Positions 42,319 to 50,685 of a stretch of 64,000 nt of DNA are shown here, one piece after another. This stretch comes from Neobacillus rhizophilus. Lineage in GTDB: Bacteria; Bacillota; Bacilli; Bacillales; Cytobacillaceae. The stretch spans positions 331,666 to 395,665 of the forward strand of contig NZ_JAGYPF010000004.1 of assembly GCF_018343535.1 (NCBI RefSeq), written 5' to 3'. Position numbers and translations under genes: made by a program. The notes below the pieces were generated by a model. That model saw nothing but the letters and a program-made list of their open reading frames with translations, ran no database searches and was not told the origin of the DNA. Within the stretch, counting starts at the first letter, position 1. Each line of letters opens with the position of its first letter.

Positions 42319-42708
42319 ATGTCTCTGAAAAAGTGGTTAACTGGATTGGCCGTTTTGCTTGCGATGATTGTGGTTGTGACAACTTCAGGCTCACTCAGTG
42401 TAAATGCCGAATCCGGCGTCCTAACACAGCCTATTGAGTCAGTTAAAGCAATTGAGGTCGAGTTGTATGATGATTACTTTAAACCGGAAGTCATCACGAT
42501 TCCGAATGGAAGCATGACAACGTTAATATTGAAAAACAAAGGAAAGAAAAAGCACACCTTTACTGTGGAAAAGCTAAAAATTGACGTCGAAGTCCTGCCG
42601 GGAACAGAAAAAACCATTACTGTGAAACCGAATATGCCCGGTACATATGATCTTATATGCCGGTACCATTTACAGGAAGGAATGGCTGGAAAAGTAATAG
42701 TCAAATAA
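42319..42708 (+). CDS. Secreted cupredoxin-domain protein
   Basis: Protein of 129 residues with an export signal (KWLTGLAVLLAMIVVVTTSG). The cupredoxin core has the first His in KKKHTFTVE and the Cys-x2-His-x4-Met set in LICRYHLQEGMAGKVIVK, which gives a complete type-1 copper site (His, Cys, His, Met). It may carry electrons or buffer copper outside the membrane. ATG 42319 follows GGAAAGGAGGGGTTACGA; the upstream frame to 42283 is not needed. Confidence 0.9.
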   Translation: MSLKKWLTGLAVLLAMIVVVTTSGSLSVNAESGVLTQPIESVKAIEVELYDDYFKPEVITIPNGSMTTLILKNKGKKKHTFTVEKLKIDVEVLPGTEKTITVKPNMPGTYDLICRYHLQEGMAGKVIVK

Positions 42709-42710
42709 CA

Positions 42711-42740
42711 AGCAGGGCCATTCGGGCCTTGCTTTTTTTA
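42711..42740 (+). terminator. Terminator of cupredoxin gene
   Basis: AAGCAGGGCC and GGGCCTTGCTT pair around ATTC, followed by seven Ts. Confidence 0.85.
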
Positions 42741-42882
42741 TAGGCAACGGTAACTGAATCAAACATCATCATAAAAGCTATCTCCCCATCATAACCCGAC
42801 GTTCCTTTTATAAGTTAATTCCACCCTGATTGAATAGGAAAAATATATAAAAGGGGATAATAAAACCATCTGATGCGAGAGA

Positions 42883-43440
42883 GTGAAGAAGTTGAAAGCA
42901 ACTTATCCACGTTATGAAGAAATTCGAAAGATCGAATATAAATTAACTGAAATGAAAAATGAATACTGGTTCCATCACGATTTGTTTTCATTTCAATGGT
43001 GGTTACTTTTGATTATTTTTATTCTTCCATGGATTATATGGTGGAGGTACGTTGATAAATCTAGATTAAAGGAAATTTTACTCTTTGGAAGTTTATTGAT
43101 GCTTTTAGTTGGACTGTTGGACGATATAGGTGTTACTACTCACCTTTGGTCATATCCCTATAAATTGGTACAGGTATTACCACGATTGGTCCCAATAGAT
43201 TACGGAATACTTATTGTTGCACATATGACTGTTTATCAATTCTATAAAAAATGGAAATCATTTATCATTGTAAATTTAGTAATGGCAACTATTTTTACCT
43301 TTATTTTTGAACCTTTGTCAGTTTGGCTTAACATTTATAAATTAGATAACTGGAAATACATCTATTCGCTTCCAATATATGTTGCAAAGGCTGTATTTAT
43401 AAAATGGTTAGTTCAAGGAGTAACTCGAATATCTAAATAA
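42883..43440 (+). CDS. CBO0543-type integral membrane protein
   Basis: Protein of 185 residues with five predicted helices, starting with a soluble stretch and then FQWWLLLIIFILPWIIWWRYVDKSRLKEILLFG, matching the CBO0543 family of spore-former membrane proteins. Later YGILIVAHMTVYQFY and FEPLSVWLNIYKLDNWKYIYS are also family-like. Function is unknown. It lies 21 bases before a DUF3231 gene, so the two are probably one operon; the start could be GTG 42883 or TTG 42892. Confidence 0.8.
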   Translation: MKKLKATYPRYEEIRKIEYKLTEMKNEYWFHHDLFSFQWWLLLIIFILPWIIWWRYVDKSRLKEILLFGSLLMLLVGLLDDIGVTTHLWSYPYKLVQVLPRLVPIDYGILIVAHMTVYQFYKKWKSFIIVNLVMATIFTFIFEPLSVWLNIYKLDNWKYIYSLPIYVAKAVFIKWLVQGVTRISK

Positions 43441-43461
43441 ATGTGATGGGGTGGAAAATTC

Positions 43462-44478
43462 ATGGTTAAACACATACCCAAAATAACATCTGCTGAAATA
43501 TCAATGTTATGGAGTACCTATATTGGTGACACCATGTCTATTTGTGTTTTAAAGCATTTTTTTCAAACCTGCGAAGATCTGGACGTTAAAACTATTATTA
43601 AACTTGCGCTAAAGTTTTCCCAAGACCATGTGGCACTAATATCGGATTTATTTACAAAAGAAGGCATTCCTCTTCCTAATGGATTTGGAGACCAGGATGT
43701 GAACTTGCAAGCAAAGAAGCTTTTTTCGGATATAACGTATTTGCGTTACTTGCATCATATGGGTAGAACAGGATTGAATTCATATAGTTTGGCAAAGTCA
43801 ATTTCTGCCCGTAAAGATGTCCGTGACTTATTCAAACAGTTTTACATTCAAACCGAAATGCTATATGACCGTAATGCAGAACTGATGCAGGAAAAAGGGA
43901 TTTTTATCCGATCTCCTTATATTTCTTATCCTGATAAAATTGAGTATATAACAGAGAGAAAATTTCTTGGTGGTTTAATAGGTCATCGGCGACCGCTCCT
44001 TGGAATAGAAATTGCCCATTTAGGAATTAATATCGAAGTGGCAAATGTGGCGAAAACAATACTTTTAGGATTTAGCCAAGTCGCTCAATCCAAAAAAATT
44101 AGTGACTACTTTAAAGATGGATATGAATTAGGAAAGAAAATGGTGGAAGACTTTATGATAAAACTAAAAGAAGACGATAATTCTTATCCCTCTACATGGG
44201 ATTCCACCATTACCAATAGCACTGATCCACCTTTTTCCGATAAACTAATGTTATTTCATACAAATGTACAAAGTGCCATTGGAATTGGAGATTTTGGACT
44301 TGCCATTGCTGCATCATTTCGAAAAGATTTAACGGTCAATTATGAAGGGTACATCCTGAGGGTCGGGACCTATGCTGAGGAAGGTACAAAACTTTTAATT
44401 GATCATGGATGGTTTGAAAAACCTCCCCAATCGATTGATAGAGAATCACTTAGAAATCAAAATATAATGAAAAGGTAG
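43462..44478 (+). CDS. DUF3231 family protein, paralogue 2
   Basis: Protein of 338 residues with the two-part DUF3231 layout: ITSAEISMLWSTYIGDTMSICVLKHFFQ and, in the second half, HRRPLLGIEIAHLGINIEVANVAKTILLGF. The last part has NSTDPPFSDKLMLFHTNVQ and LLIDHGWFEKPPQ, shared with the paralogues at 22558 and 62164. Probably a helical-bundle protein of spore-formers. It follows a CBO0543-type membrane protein in the same direction and has GGGGTGGAAA before ATG 43462. Confidence 0.88.
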   Translation: MVKHIPKITSAEISMLWSTYIGDTMSICVLKHFFQTCEDLDVKTIIKLALKFSQDHVALISDLFTKEGIPLPNGFGDQDVNLQAKKLFSDITYLRYLHHMGRTGLNSYSLAKSISARKDVRDLFKQFYIQTEMLYDRNAELMQEKGIFIRSPYISYPDKIEYITERKFLGGLIGHRRPLLGIEIAHLGINIEVANVAKTILLGFSQVAQSKKISDYFKDGYELGKKMVEDFMIKLKEDDNSYPSTWDSTITNSTDPPFSDKLMLFHTNVQSAIGIGDFGLAIAASFRKDLTVNYEGYILRVGTYAEEGTKLLIDHGWFEKPPQSIDRESLRNQNIMKR

Positions 44479-44577
44479 AATACTTCATTTTAAAAAAGAG
44501 TGTAAAAAAAAGAGCATTATGTTCAAATTAATGGTACAGTTTAGTAAGAAAATTTTAAAGATGAATAGGAGAACAAC

Positions 44578-44955
44578 ATGATTGAGATAAAAAAATCTCC
44601 ACTAAGTGATGGAGAATTCGATAGAGGAGTATTTGCTACACGTGATATCAAAAAAGGAGAGCTTTTACATGAAGCCCCTGTCATTGCTTACCCAAATGAA
44701 CAGCACGAACACATTGAGAAAACCCTGCTTGCTGATTACGCTTTTGAGTATGGGATCAATCATTCTGCCATCCTTCTAGGTTATGGAATGTTGTTTAACC
44801 ATTCATATGAGCCTAATGCATTTTATGAAATTAATTTTGATAACCACACTTTTGACTTCTTTGCTTACACAGATATAAAAGCTGGGGATGAGATTCTAAT
44901 TAATTATAATGGCGACATCGATAACAAGGATCCACTGTGGTTTGATCAGGACTAG
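44578..44955 (+). CDS. SET-domain protein
   Basis: Compact SET domain of 125 residues: GVFATRDIKKGELLHEAP (the N-terminal SET strand pair), GMLFNHSYEPNAFYEI (the NHSxxPN motif that binds S-adenosylmethionine) and DIKAGDEILINYNG (the ELxxxY-type motif). SET proteins methylate lysine residues. Small stand-alone bacterial SET proteins are known but their targets are mostly unclear. The next gene begins 14 bases later, so it is probably co-transcribed with the YdeI-like gene. Confidence 0.9.
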   Translation: MIEIKKSPLSDGEFDRGVFATRDIKKGELLHEAPVIAYPNEQHEHIEKTLLADYAFEYGINHSAILLGYGMLFNHSYEPNAFYEINFDNHTFDFFAYTDIKAGDEILINYNGDIDNKDPLWFDQD

Positions 44956-44969
44956 AGGAGTGTCCCTTG

Positions 44970-45566
44970 ATGACAAATAGTAGATTGAATCCTAAGGTTG
45001 ATGAATTTTTAAATAAAGCTAAAAAGTGGAAAGAAGAATATGAGAAGTTAAGAGGTATCGTTCTTGACTGTGATGAGTTGACCGAAGAATTTAAGTGGAT
45101 GCACCCTTGTTACACATTTGAGAATAAAAACATCGTTTTAATCCATGGATTTAAAGAATATTGTGCGTTCCTGTTTCACAAAGGTGCTTTGCTGAAGGAC
45201 CCCCATGGCATTCTAATCCAACAAACGGAGAATGTACAGGCAGCGCGCCAAATTCGGTTTACTAATGTTCAGGAAATCGTTGAAATGGAAACCATTTTAA
45301 AAGCCTATATTCATGAAGCCATTGAAGTGGAAAAAAGCGGTTTGGAAGTAAACTTTAAAAAGACTACAGAATACAACATTCCTGAAGAACTGCAAAAAAA
45401 ATTCGCTGAAATGCCTGCTTTAAAAACGGCTTTTGAAGCATTAACTCCGGGGCGGAAAAGAGCGTACATACTGTATTTCTCTCAACCCAAACAATCCAAA
45501 ACTCGGGAGTCGAGGATTGAAAAATATATGCAGCAAATTCTGGATGGTAAGGGATTAAATGATTAG
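44970..45566 (+). CDS. YdeI family protein (DUF1801-like)
   Basis: Protein of 198 residues. The N-terminal part, WKEEYEKLRGIVLDCDELTEEFKWMHPCYTFENKNIVLIHGFKEYCAFLFHKGA, is the DUF1801 core, and the C-terminal KKFAEMPALKTAFEALTPGRKRAYILYFSQPKQSKTRESRIEKYMQQIL is the YdeI/OmpD-associated part. ATG 44970 is used because GAGGAG lies at good distance. The role is not established; in Bacillus YdeI is reported to be linked to stress or antimicrobial peptide response. Likely one operon with the SET gene. Confidence 0.85.
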   Translation: MTNSRLNPKVDEFLNKAKKWKEEYEKLRGIVLDCDELTEEFKWMHPCYTFENKNIVLIHGFKEYCAFLFHKGALLKDPHGILIQQTENVQAARQIRFTNVQEIVEMETILKAYIHEAIEVEKSGLEVNFKKTTEYNIPEELQKKFAEMPALKTAFEALTPGRKRAYILYFSQPKQSKTRESRIEKYMQQILDGKGLND

Positions 45567-45598
45567 TTTATTCGATTCCCCGAGGAGTTTTTCTCAGG

Positions 45599-45817
45599 TT
45601 ACAACCTTTTTGAAACATCACGTACCGGTGCCTGCAATGGAACAGACGGTGGTGCCAAAAGAGGAGCTAAGGTCCCTCCGATTGTCGTATAACCGACTGG
45701 AGTAGTTTTTGGAATCGTTGCAGACGACCCCGTACCAATTTGCACAATTCCCGCATTGGCGATAATCCCGATTTTCAAAAACCTAATTTCAAATGTTTGT
45801 TCGAGATAACGATCCAT
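45599..45817 (-). CDS. GerPB-like spore germination protein
   Basis: Protein of about 72 residues, MDRYLEQTFEIRFLKIGIIANAGIVQIGTGSSA..., matching GerPB-type proteins (short beta-rich start, then IxNAGxxQIGT-G). GerP proteins sit in the spore coat and help germinants reach their receptors. It is isolated, not in a gerPABCDEF operon, so it is probably an accessory copy. Start 45817 has GGGTGAT about 5 bases before; 45823 is an alternative. Confidence 0.65.
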   Translation of the reverse strand: MDRYLEQTFEIRFLKIGIIANAGIVQIGTGSSATIPKTTPVGYTTIGGTLAPLLAPPSVPLQAPVRDVSKRL

Positions 45818-46042
45818 ATCCATCACCCGCAATCATTATATGCTAACAATTTATCTTTAAGTTGCCTTTTGGTTGAATTTTTTTGGTTTGGACCTATTCT
45901 AGTAATTAAATAGACTAGTATTCAATAAATTGTCACTTATTTCTGCAATTTCAATATTAGTAATTGTCTGAAAAAAGTTATAATGGACATGTGGTGTTAC
46001 TAAATTTTGTAAAACCCATTGAATATAGGAAGGTGAAATGAG

Positions 46043-46813
46043 ATGAGTAAGTTACATGATCGAGTTGCGCTAATTACAGGTGGGGCAGGCGGAATTGGTA
46101 AGGAAACGGCCAAACGTTTTTTACAAGAAGGTGCAAAGGTTGTTCTAGTTGATTTGCTGCTAGAATCCCTTGAGCAGACTAAAGCGGAACTGAGTCAATT
46201 TGGCGATGTACTTATTGTCCAAGCAGACGTTTCAAAGGAAACAGACGTCCAAAATTATGTTGGACAAACGGTTGACCGTTTCGGGAAAATCGACATTTTC
46301 TTTAATAATGCAGGAATTGAAGGGAAAGTTCAGCCAATCATAGAAACGTCCCTTGAGGATTTTGAAAAAGTCCAGCGCGTTAACGTGAATGGTGTTTTCT
46401 TAGGATTAAAGCACGTTCTTTCTGTTATGACGAAACAGGGTTACGGCAGTATCATTAATACATCTTCTGTAGCGGGACTCGGAGGAACACCAGGTGTTGC
46501 ACCATATGTCACAAGCAAACATGCGGTAATAGGCTTAACCAAAGTTGCTGCACTTGAGGCGGCGGGAGCGAACGTCCGAGTAAATTCCATTCATCCATCG
46601 CCTGTTAATACGAGAATGATGCGTTCTTTAGAATCTGGATTTAGTCCGGAAAACCCGGAAGGTGCAAAAGACCAATTTGCCAAAAGCATACCTCTTCAAC
46701 GGTACGGAGAAGTAGCTGACATTGCTAATTTAGTTTTATTCTTAGCGTCAGACGATAGTGCATTTATAACTGGTGCACAATACCGTATTGATGGCGGGAT
46801 GGGGGCACTTTAA
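46043..46813 (+). CDS. SDR-family oxidoreductase (paralogue 2)
   Basis: Protein of 256 residues: cofactor motif TGGAGGIGKE, NNAGIEG, catalytic SVAG with YVTSKHA, and a C-terminal GAQYRIDGGMGAL. NAD(P)-dependent dehydrogenase of the glucose-1-dehydrogenase-like branch; the substrate is unknown. ATG 46043 has GGAAGGTGAAATG before it (AGG at about 9 bases). Followed by a strong terminator, so probably monocistronic. Confidence 0.93.
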   Translation: MSKLHDRVALITGGAGGIGKETAKRFLQEGAKVVLVDLLLESLEQTKAELSQFGDVLIVQADVSKETDVQNYVGQTVDRFGKIDIFFNNAGIEGKVQPIIETSLEDFEKVQRVNVNGVFLGLKHVLSVMTKQGYGSIINTSSVAGLGGTPGVAPYVTSKHAVIGLTKVAALEAAGANVRVNSIHPSPVNTRMMRSLESGFSPENPEGAKDQFAKSIPLQRYGEVADIANLVLFLASDDSAFITGAQYRIDGGMGAL

Positions 46814-46821
46814 TCCTATTC

Positions 46822-46860
46822 AAAACCTCAAACTATCTAGAGTTTGAGGTTTTGTTTTTT
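46822..46860 (+). terminator. Terminator of second SDR gene
   Basis: AAAACCTCAAACT (46822-46834) pairs perfectly with AGTTTGAGGTTTT (46841-46853), followed by GTTTTTTT. Confidence 0.92.
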
Positions 46861-46881
46861 TGAAAAAGAGGATTTGTGAAT

Positions 46882-47026
46882 CCAGCCCTTTTATTTGCGA
46901 TTTTCTGAGTTTTATTTGCGAATTCAACCTTTTATTTACGATTTTCCGAGTTATTTGCCAATTCGCCCCTGTTATTTACGATTATCCGAGTGTTATTTAC
47001 GAATTCAGCCCTTTTATTTGCGATTC
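46882..47026 (-). repeat. 21-bp alternating repeat array, core TCGCAAATAAAA
   Basis: Read on the minus strand, about seven units of 19-21 bp share TCG(C/T)AAATAA(A/C)A and alternate two tails: AGGG(C)TGAAT and CTCGGAAAA. The array at 8158-8230 is the same family on the other strand. Confidence 0.85.
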
Positions 47027-47069
47027 CTTATTGCAACACTCTTTTAGAAAAGAGCCAAAGAAGAACAGT

Positions 47070-47900
47070 TTAAGTATCAAACAACGTACCACTTAACGCA
47101 TCGATATACCTGTCCGCTGACTTCTGAACCGCCATTTTGGCATCTTTTTTGACTATCCCATGAAAAGCATTATACAATCGGTCAAATTTCAATTCACTTA
47201 CGATATTAGCCATCTCACACACTGTAGATGCAGGCAGTGGGATCAGATTAGGATAACTATACATAAAACTAACCCAGTTTTTGTCGGCGACAACTTGGAT
47301 GATATCACCTGAAAATAAAATTCCCTTTTGCTTATTCCCATCTAGCCATTCTAAAACAGCCCCGCCTTTAAAATGACCGCCTAGACGGTGAATTATGACC
47401 CCTTTATGCAATTCAAGGGATTCACCTGACCAGAAAAGGATCTTATCGCTCGGCCTCATGACCCATTCCTTATCATCCTCATGTATATAAATCGGCACAT
47501 CGAATCGCTCTGCCCATTCAACTTGTGCAGAGTAATAGTGAGGGTGGGAAAGAGCAATTCCCTGGAGTCCACCTAATTCTTTTATCTTTTTTATGGTCAA
47601 TTCGTCAATATACGTGATACAATCCCATAATACATTGAAGCCTTCACTTTTAACCAAATAAGCGGTTTGGCCAATTCCGAACTTTGGAATTGTGGTTATG
47701 CTGAATAGACCTTCTTCCTCAAGAGTAAACCTGTTTTGATAGCCTTCATTAACCATTTTCTCCAACGTGGTCCACGACTGCCCATTTGGATTTACATACT
47801 GCCTTTCTTCATTACAAATCGTACATTGCTCCGGTTCTTCCATTGAACTTTCATACTGAACACCGCAAGTCTCGCAAATATAATTTTTCAGAGTTACCAC
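47070..47900 (-). CDS. MBL-fold hydrolase-like protein with N-terminal zinc ribbon
   Basis: Protein of 276 residues. CETCGVQYESSMEEPEQCTIC gives a CxxC...CxxC zinc ribbon. A metallo-beta-lactamase-fold domain follows, with ALSHPHYYSA in place of HxHxDH, a later HRLGGHFKGG and FSGDIIQVV. Because the second metal ligands (Asp-His) of the main motif are replaced, the site may bind one metal or none, and activity is uncertain. It is flanked by non-coding DNA on both sides. Relatives in Bacilli are annotated as MBL-fold hydrolases without known substrate. Confidence 0.83.
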   Translation of the reverse strand: MVTLKNYICETCGVQYESSMEEPEQCTICNEERQYVNPNGQSWTTLEKMVNEGYQNRFTLEEEGLFSITTIPKFGIGQTAYLVKSEGFNVLWDCITYIDELTIKKIKELGGLQGIALSHPHYYSAQVEWAERFDVPIYIHEDDKEWVMRPSDKILFWSGESLELHKGVIIHRLGGHFKGGAVLEWLDGNKQKGILFSGDIIQVVADKNWVSFMYSYPNLIPLPASTVCEMANIVSELKFDRLYNAFHGIVKKDAKMAVQKSADRYIDALSGTLFDT

Positions 47901-48163
47901 ACCCTTTCCAAAAAAAGGATATACACAAAATTATATTTAGAGGGTTTTTCGATTAGACTTACATCTGAATTTTTTTTACAGAATATTCCAATTTTAAAAA
48001 GATTAAAAGGATTTTATTAAATGGTAAGAAAATACTATGAAATGAATCTGTAACATAATTAAAATATGCATGTTCTAATTTTCAGAATATAATGTAACTA
48101 CAATAGGTGCTAAATGAAGTTGGTGGTTTTTAAGGGCAAAATATTGGAAAGGGGACATGATTG

Positions 48164-48274
48164 ATGGATATTTGCATTTCATGTGGTGAGGAATTGTCAG
48201 TTATGGAGAGAAATCGTGCGGAATGCTGGGAGTGCAAAGATAAAACATCGGAAGCATATACAGAAGGAGAATGA
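48164..48274 (+). CDS. Small zinc-ribbon protein, 36 aa
   Basis: MDICISCGEELSVMERNRAECWECKDKTSEAYTEGE. Two CxxC pairs 18 residues apart can form a zinc ribbon. ATG 48164 is preceded by GGAAAGGGGACATGATTG, so translation is credible. Too short for most gene finders. Small CxxC proteins of this kind are common in Bacilli and mostly uncharacterised. It is followed by a hairpin terminator at 48309. Confidence 0.65.
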   Translation: MDICISCGEELSVMERNRAECWECKDKTSEAYTEGE

Positions 48275-48308
48275 CATGGTAATTGAAATTTGTGTGATAT
48301 CACTAAAA

Positions 48309-48342
48309 AGTCAGCTGGCCTTTAAAGGTGCTGGCTTTTACT
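48309..48342 (+). terminator. Terminator after the zinc-ribbon gene
   Basis: AGTCAGC..GGCCTTT / AAAGGTGCTGGCT pair with a bulge, then TTTTACTTTTT. Confidence 0.65.
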
Positions 48343-48446
48343 TTTTACAGCTGTAATAAGAGTAACTATTTTGTAATAATAAAAAACTCTATTTTTCCTC
48401 CTAAACTCCTTATTAACTCATACACATGAGATAAGGAGGTTTTCCA

Positions 48447-49598
48447 TTGAATCCGCTAAAACTCTTCCCACTAAAATTTATTTATCGTTCTGTACTAGTA
48501 GTTCTATTAATGTTTTTCACTATTTCTTTGGTTGTTGTGTTACATGTAAATATTACTTCCCTTAAAATGAGTAATTCTATTGGAATCTTAAATGGAGAAA
48601 AACTCTTTGTTCAATTTTTCAAAGCAGAGAATCATTCCTTTTTCCTAAAAGTGAATACTCCCGTTTTTACCATCCCAAAAATAACAGATGTAGCATTCCA
48701 AATAGCAACCACCATCAAACCAACAGATATTAGAACGTACTTAGGAAATGAAATACCTGGATTAAGAATGCATGAAACAGAAATCGTCGTTGCAGGGGAG
48801 GGGACGAACCTAAGGAACCTTCCAAAAGAATCGGCTCCTCCAAATAAGGCTTTATTAAAGGAGAGAGAAGCATCTGAAGAGAAATTAAAAGAAAATCAAC
48901 GAACCGATGATGGGCAGCTTCAAAATCCTGAAAACAAAACCGTATTTATTTATCAATCCCATAGCTGGGAGTCATTCCTCCCCGTTTTAAAAGATGCCAA
49001 AACACCTGACGATGCCATAAGCTCGGATGAAAGGGTAAATGTCATTGGGCTAGGCAATCGATTAGCTCAAGATTTAATGAGTAAAGGTATCGGCGTGGAG
49101 CAAGACAAAACCAATATGACACAAGAATTGCTGAAAAAGGGATGGGAATCAACAAAAGCATATGTAGAATCCCGAGAGATTGTCGAAGCAGCCGCAGCCA
49201 ATAACAATCAATTTAAATATTTTATTGACATTCATCGTGATTCACTAGGGAAAGAGACCACTACTAAAACGATTAATGGTAAAAGCTATGCAAGGCTCTA
49301 TTTTGTAGTAGGAAAAGAAAACAAAAATTATCTAGAAAATCTGGAAGTGGCCAAAGCTCTGAATGGAGAGTTAGAAAAAAAGTATCCAGGAATAAGCAGA
49401 GGGGTGTTCTTAAAAACCTATAAGGATGGGAACGGCGTATATAATCAAGACCTATCCAATAAGGCTATGCTGCTCGAAGTTGGTGGTGTAGATAATAATT
49501 TGAATGAGCTGCATAACACCATCGATGTATTTGCAGAAATACTTGCAGACTATTATTGGAAAACAAATGGATCAAACGAGGTGAATGCGAATGGTTAA
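48447..49598 (+). CDS. spoIIP: Stage II sporulation protein P (SpoIIP)
   Basis: Peptidoglycan amidase/endopeptidase that works with SpoIID and SpoIIM in septal wall thinning during engulfment. Protein of 383 residues: an N-terminal anchor (VLVVLLMFFTISLVVVLHV), then a proline/glutamate linker and the catalytic domain with VFIYQSHSWESFLP (first zinc His), KYFIDIHRDSLG (second His and Asp) and LLEVGGVDN (catalytic Glu). TTG 48447 follows AAGGAGG. A CATACACAT sequence at 48420 could be the -10 of a sigma-E promoter, though no good -35 is seen. No gpr gene precedes it, so this is not the canonical gpr-spoIIP locus and may be a second copy. Confidence 0.93.
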   Translation: MNPLKLFPLKFIYRSVLVVLLMFFTISLVVVLHVNITSLKMSNSIGILNGEKLFVQFFKAENHSFFLKVNTPVFTIPKITDVAFQIATTIKPTDIRTYLGNEIPGLRMHETEIVVAGEGTNLRNLPKESAPPNKALLKEREASEEKLKENQRTDDGQLQNPENKTVFIYQSHSWESFLPVLKDAKTPDDAISSDERVNVIGLGNRLAQDLMSKGIGVEQDKTNMTQELLKKGWESTKAYVESREIVEAAAANNNQFKYFIDIHRDSLGKETTTKTINGKSYARLYFVVGKENKNYLENLEVAKALNGELEKKYPGISRGVFLKTYKDGNGVYNQDLSNKAMLLEVGGVDNNLNELHNTIDVFAEILADYYWKTNGSNEVNANG

Positions 49599-49749
49599 GC
49601 AGCTTCCATCCTCTATAAAATGGCTCGTTTTTACCTTCTTTAGCAGTTTAATATCTTTCTTCTTGACCGGCTTATCTGAAATAACCATTAGTTCTTTCAT
49701 TACAGGGTTTATTTTTTCAGTGGGATATTTATATAGGAATAACTTATAA
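49591..49749 (+). CDS. Small membrane protein overlapping the end of spoIIP, 52 aa
   Basis: ATG 49591 lies inside the last codons of spoIIP (8-base overlap) with GAGGTG 5 bases upstream. The peptide MVKQLPSSIKWLVFTFFSSLISFFLTG... has one or two membrane helices and a short NNL tail. Overlap and spacing indicate coupled translation, so it may assist SpoIIP. In B. subtilis spoIIP is followed by yqxA, a membrane protein of about 110 residues; this one is shorter and its homology to YqxA is untested. Confidence 0.6.
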   Translation: MVKQLPSSIKWLVFTFFSSLISFFLTGLSEITISSFITGFIFSVGYLYRNNL

Positions 49750-49784
49750 AAAAGCCAATCATCAAAATGAGGGTCTGTTTTTTA

Positions 49785-50246
49785 TCAGCTTTTTACCTGG
49801 GATTTCTCTTTTCGTTCTTGTAAAATTTCTTGGATAATTTCGATATGAACAGAGGCCCAGGATTTTTCATGAAAATGCAAAATCACGCTTATGGTGAGTA
49901 TGAATGCGTAGGCCAAAACAAAGTATACCCAAAGTACACTTCCTTCTTTGAAGAGAAATTTATGTAATTGCTCTGAGAATAGAAGCAATAGCCACGGACC
50001 AGAAGATACAAGGAGCGGAATGATGCCGGAGCCATTTTTCTCTTTTATCATACTTAAATATATTTTTTTTAATGCTGGGCTATCAATCGAAAGGTAAAAG
50101 TTCTGAATTTGTTCTACTTGGTGAATTTCTTTTACTGATTGAAATGATTGTTCATTATTCCATGCCTTTTTTAGTTTTAGGTAAATTTTATGGGCATCTC
50201 CGCGAAATGAAAACATATTTACACAATTTCCTCCATCATATTTCAT
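49785..50246 (-). CDS. Uncharacterised membrane protein, 153 aa
   Basis: The first half is soluble and helical (VEQIQNFYLSIDSPALKKIYLSMIKEKNG), then two membrane helices (IIPLLVSSGPWLLLLFSEQL and VLWVYFVLAYAFILTISVIL) and a charged C-terminal helix (IIQEILQERKEKSQVKS). No family is recognised. The start is uncertain: ATG 50246 lacks a clear ribosome binding site, while the ATG ten codons later lies 13 bases after GGAGG. Convergent with the spoIIP unit. Confidence 0.6.
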   Translation of the reverse strand: MKYDGGNCVNMFSFRGDAHKIYLKLKKAWNNEQSFQSVKEIHQVEQIQNFYLSIDSPALKKIYLSMIKEKNGSGIIPLLVSSGPWLLLLFSEQLHKFLFKEGSVLWVYFVLAYAFILTISVILHFHEKSWASVHIEIIQEILQERKEKSQVKS

Positions 50247-50615
50247 ACTAGAAAGGCTTTACAAATATAGTTTCATCTATGCATATTGAAGGGGAATTTT
50301 GCCACTTAAAGGCAAATGCGCAAACTGTGGGTTACATATTTGGAGATTGCTAGCATCGAACTATTAATAAATAATGGATGTTAATCAGTTGAATATTCAT
50401 CCAATTGAATTTATAATAAAATCGGATAATAGATATAATGCTTTTATCTTAAGGAAGATTGGCTTGGAAAATAAACATATTCAAAAAGATTTCCCAGTTA
50501 TATTGGAAAACCTTTCTTGAAAACACTGGAAAAGGACCCAAAACGGTCTTTGTTTTGTTTAACTACATAAGCTTAAAGGTGAAGGTGAGTTAGACAATTT
50601 GATTGAGCTAGACAC
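50247..50615. other. Intergenic region, no supported gene
   Basis: AT-rich. A 48-codon frame (50374-50520, MDVNQLNIHPIEFIIK...) looks protein-like but has no ribosome binding site, so it was not called. Confidence 0.4.
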
Positions 50616-50652
50616 AAGCCAAGATAGGAATCTCCTATTTTGGCTTTTTTTT
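50616..50652 (+). terminator. Terminator upstream of the histidine kinase gene
   Basis: AAGCCAAGATAGGA (50616-50629) pairs with TCCTATTTTGGCTT (50633-50646), one mismatch, followed by a T-run. It must end an unannotated transcript or attenuate the kinase gene 34 bases later. Confidence 0.75.
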
Positions 50653-50685
50653 GTATCAAAAGGGGAAAGGAACTGATATAGAGAT

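Noticed and set aside
50374..50520. 48-codon frame MDVNQLNIHPIEF...
   Set aside because: No ribosome binding site and no recognisable family, although composition is protein-like.
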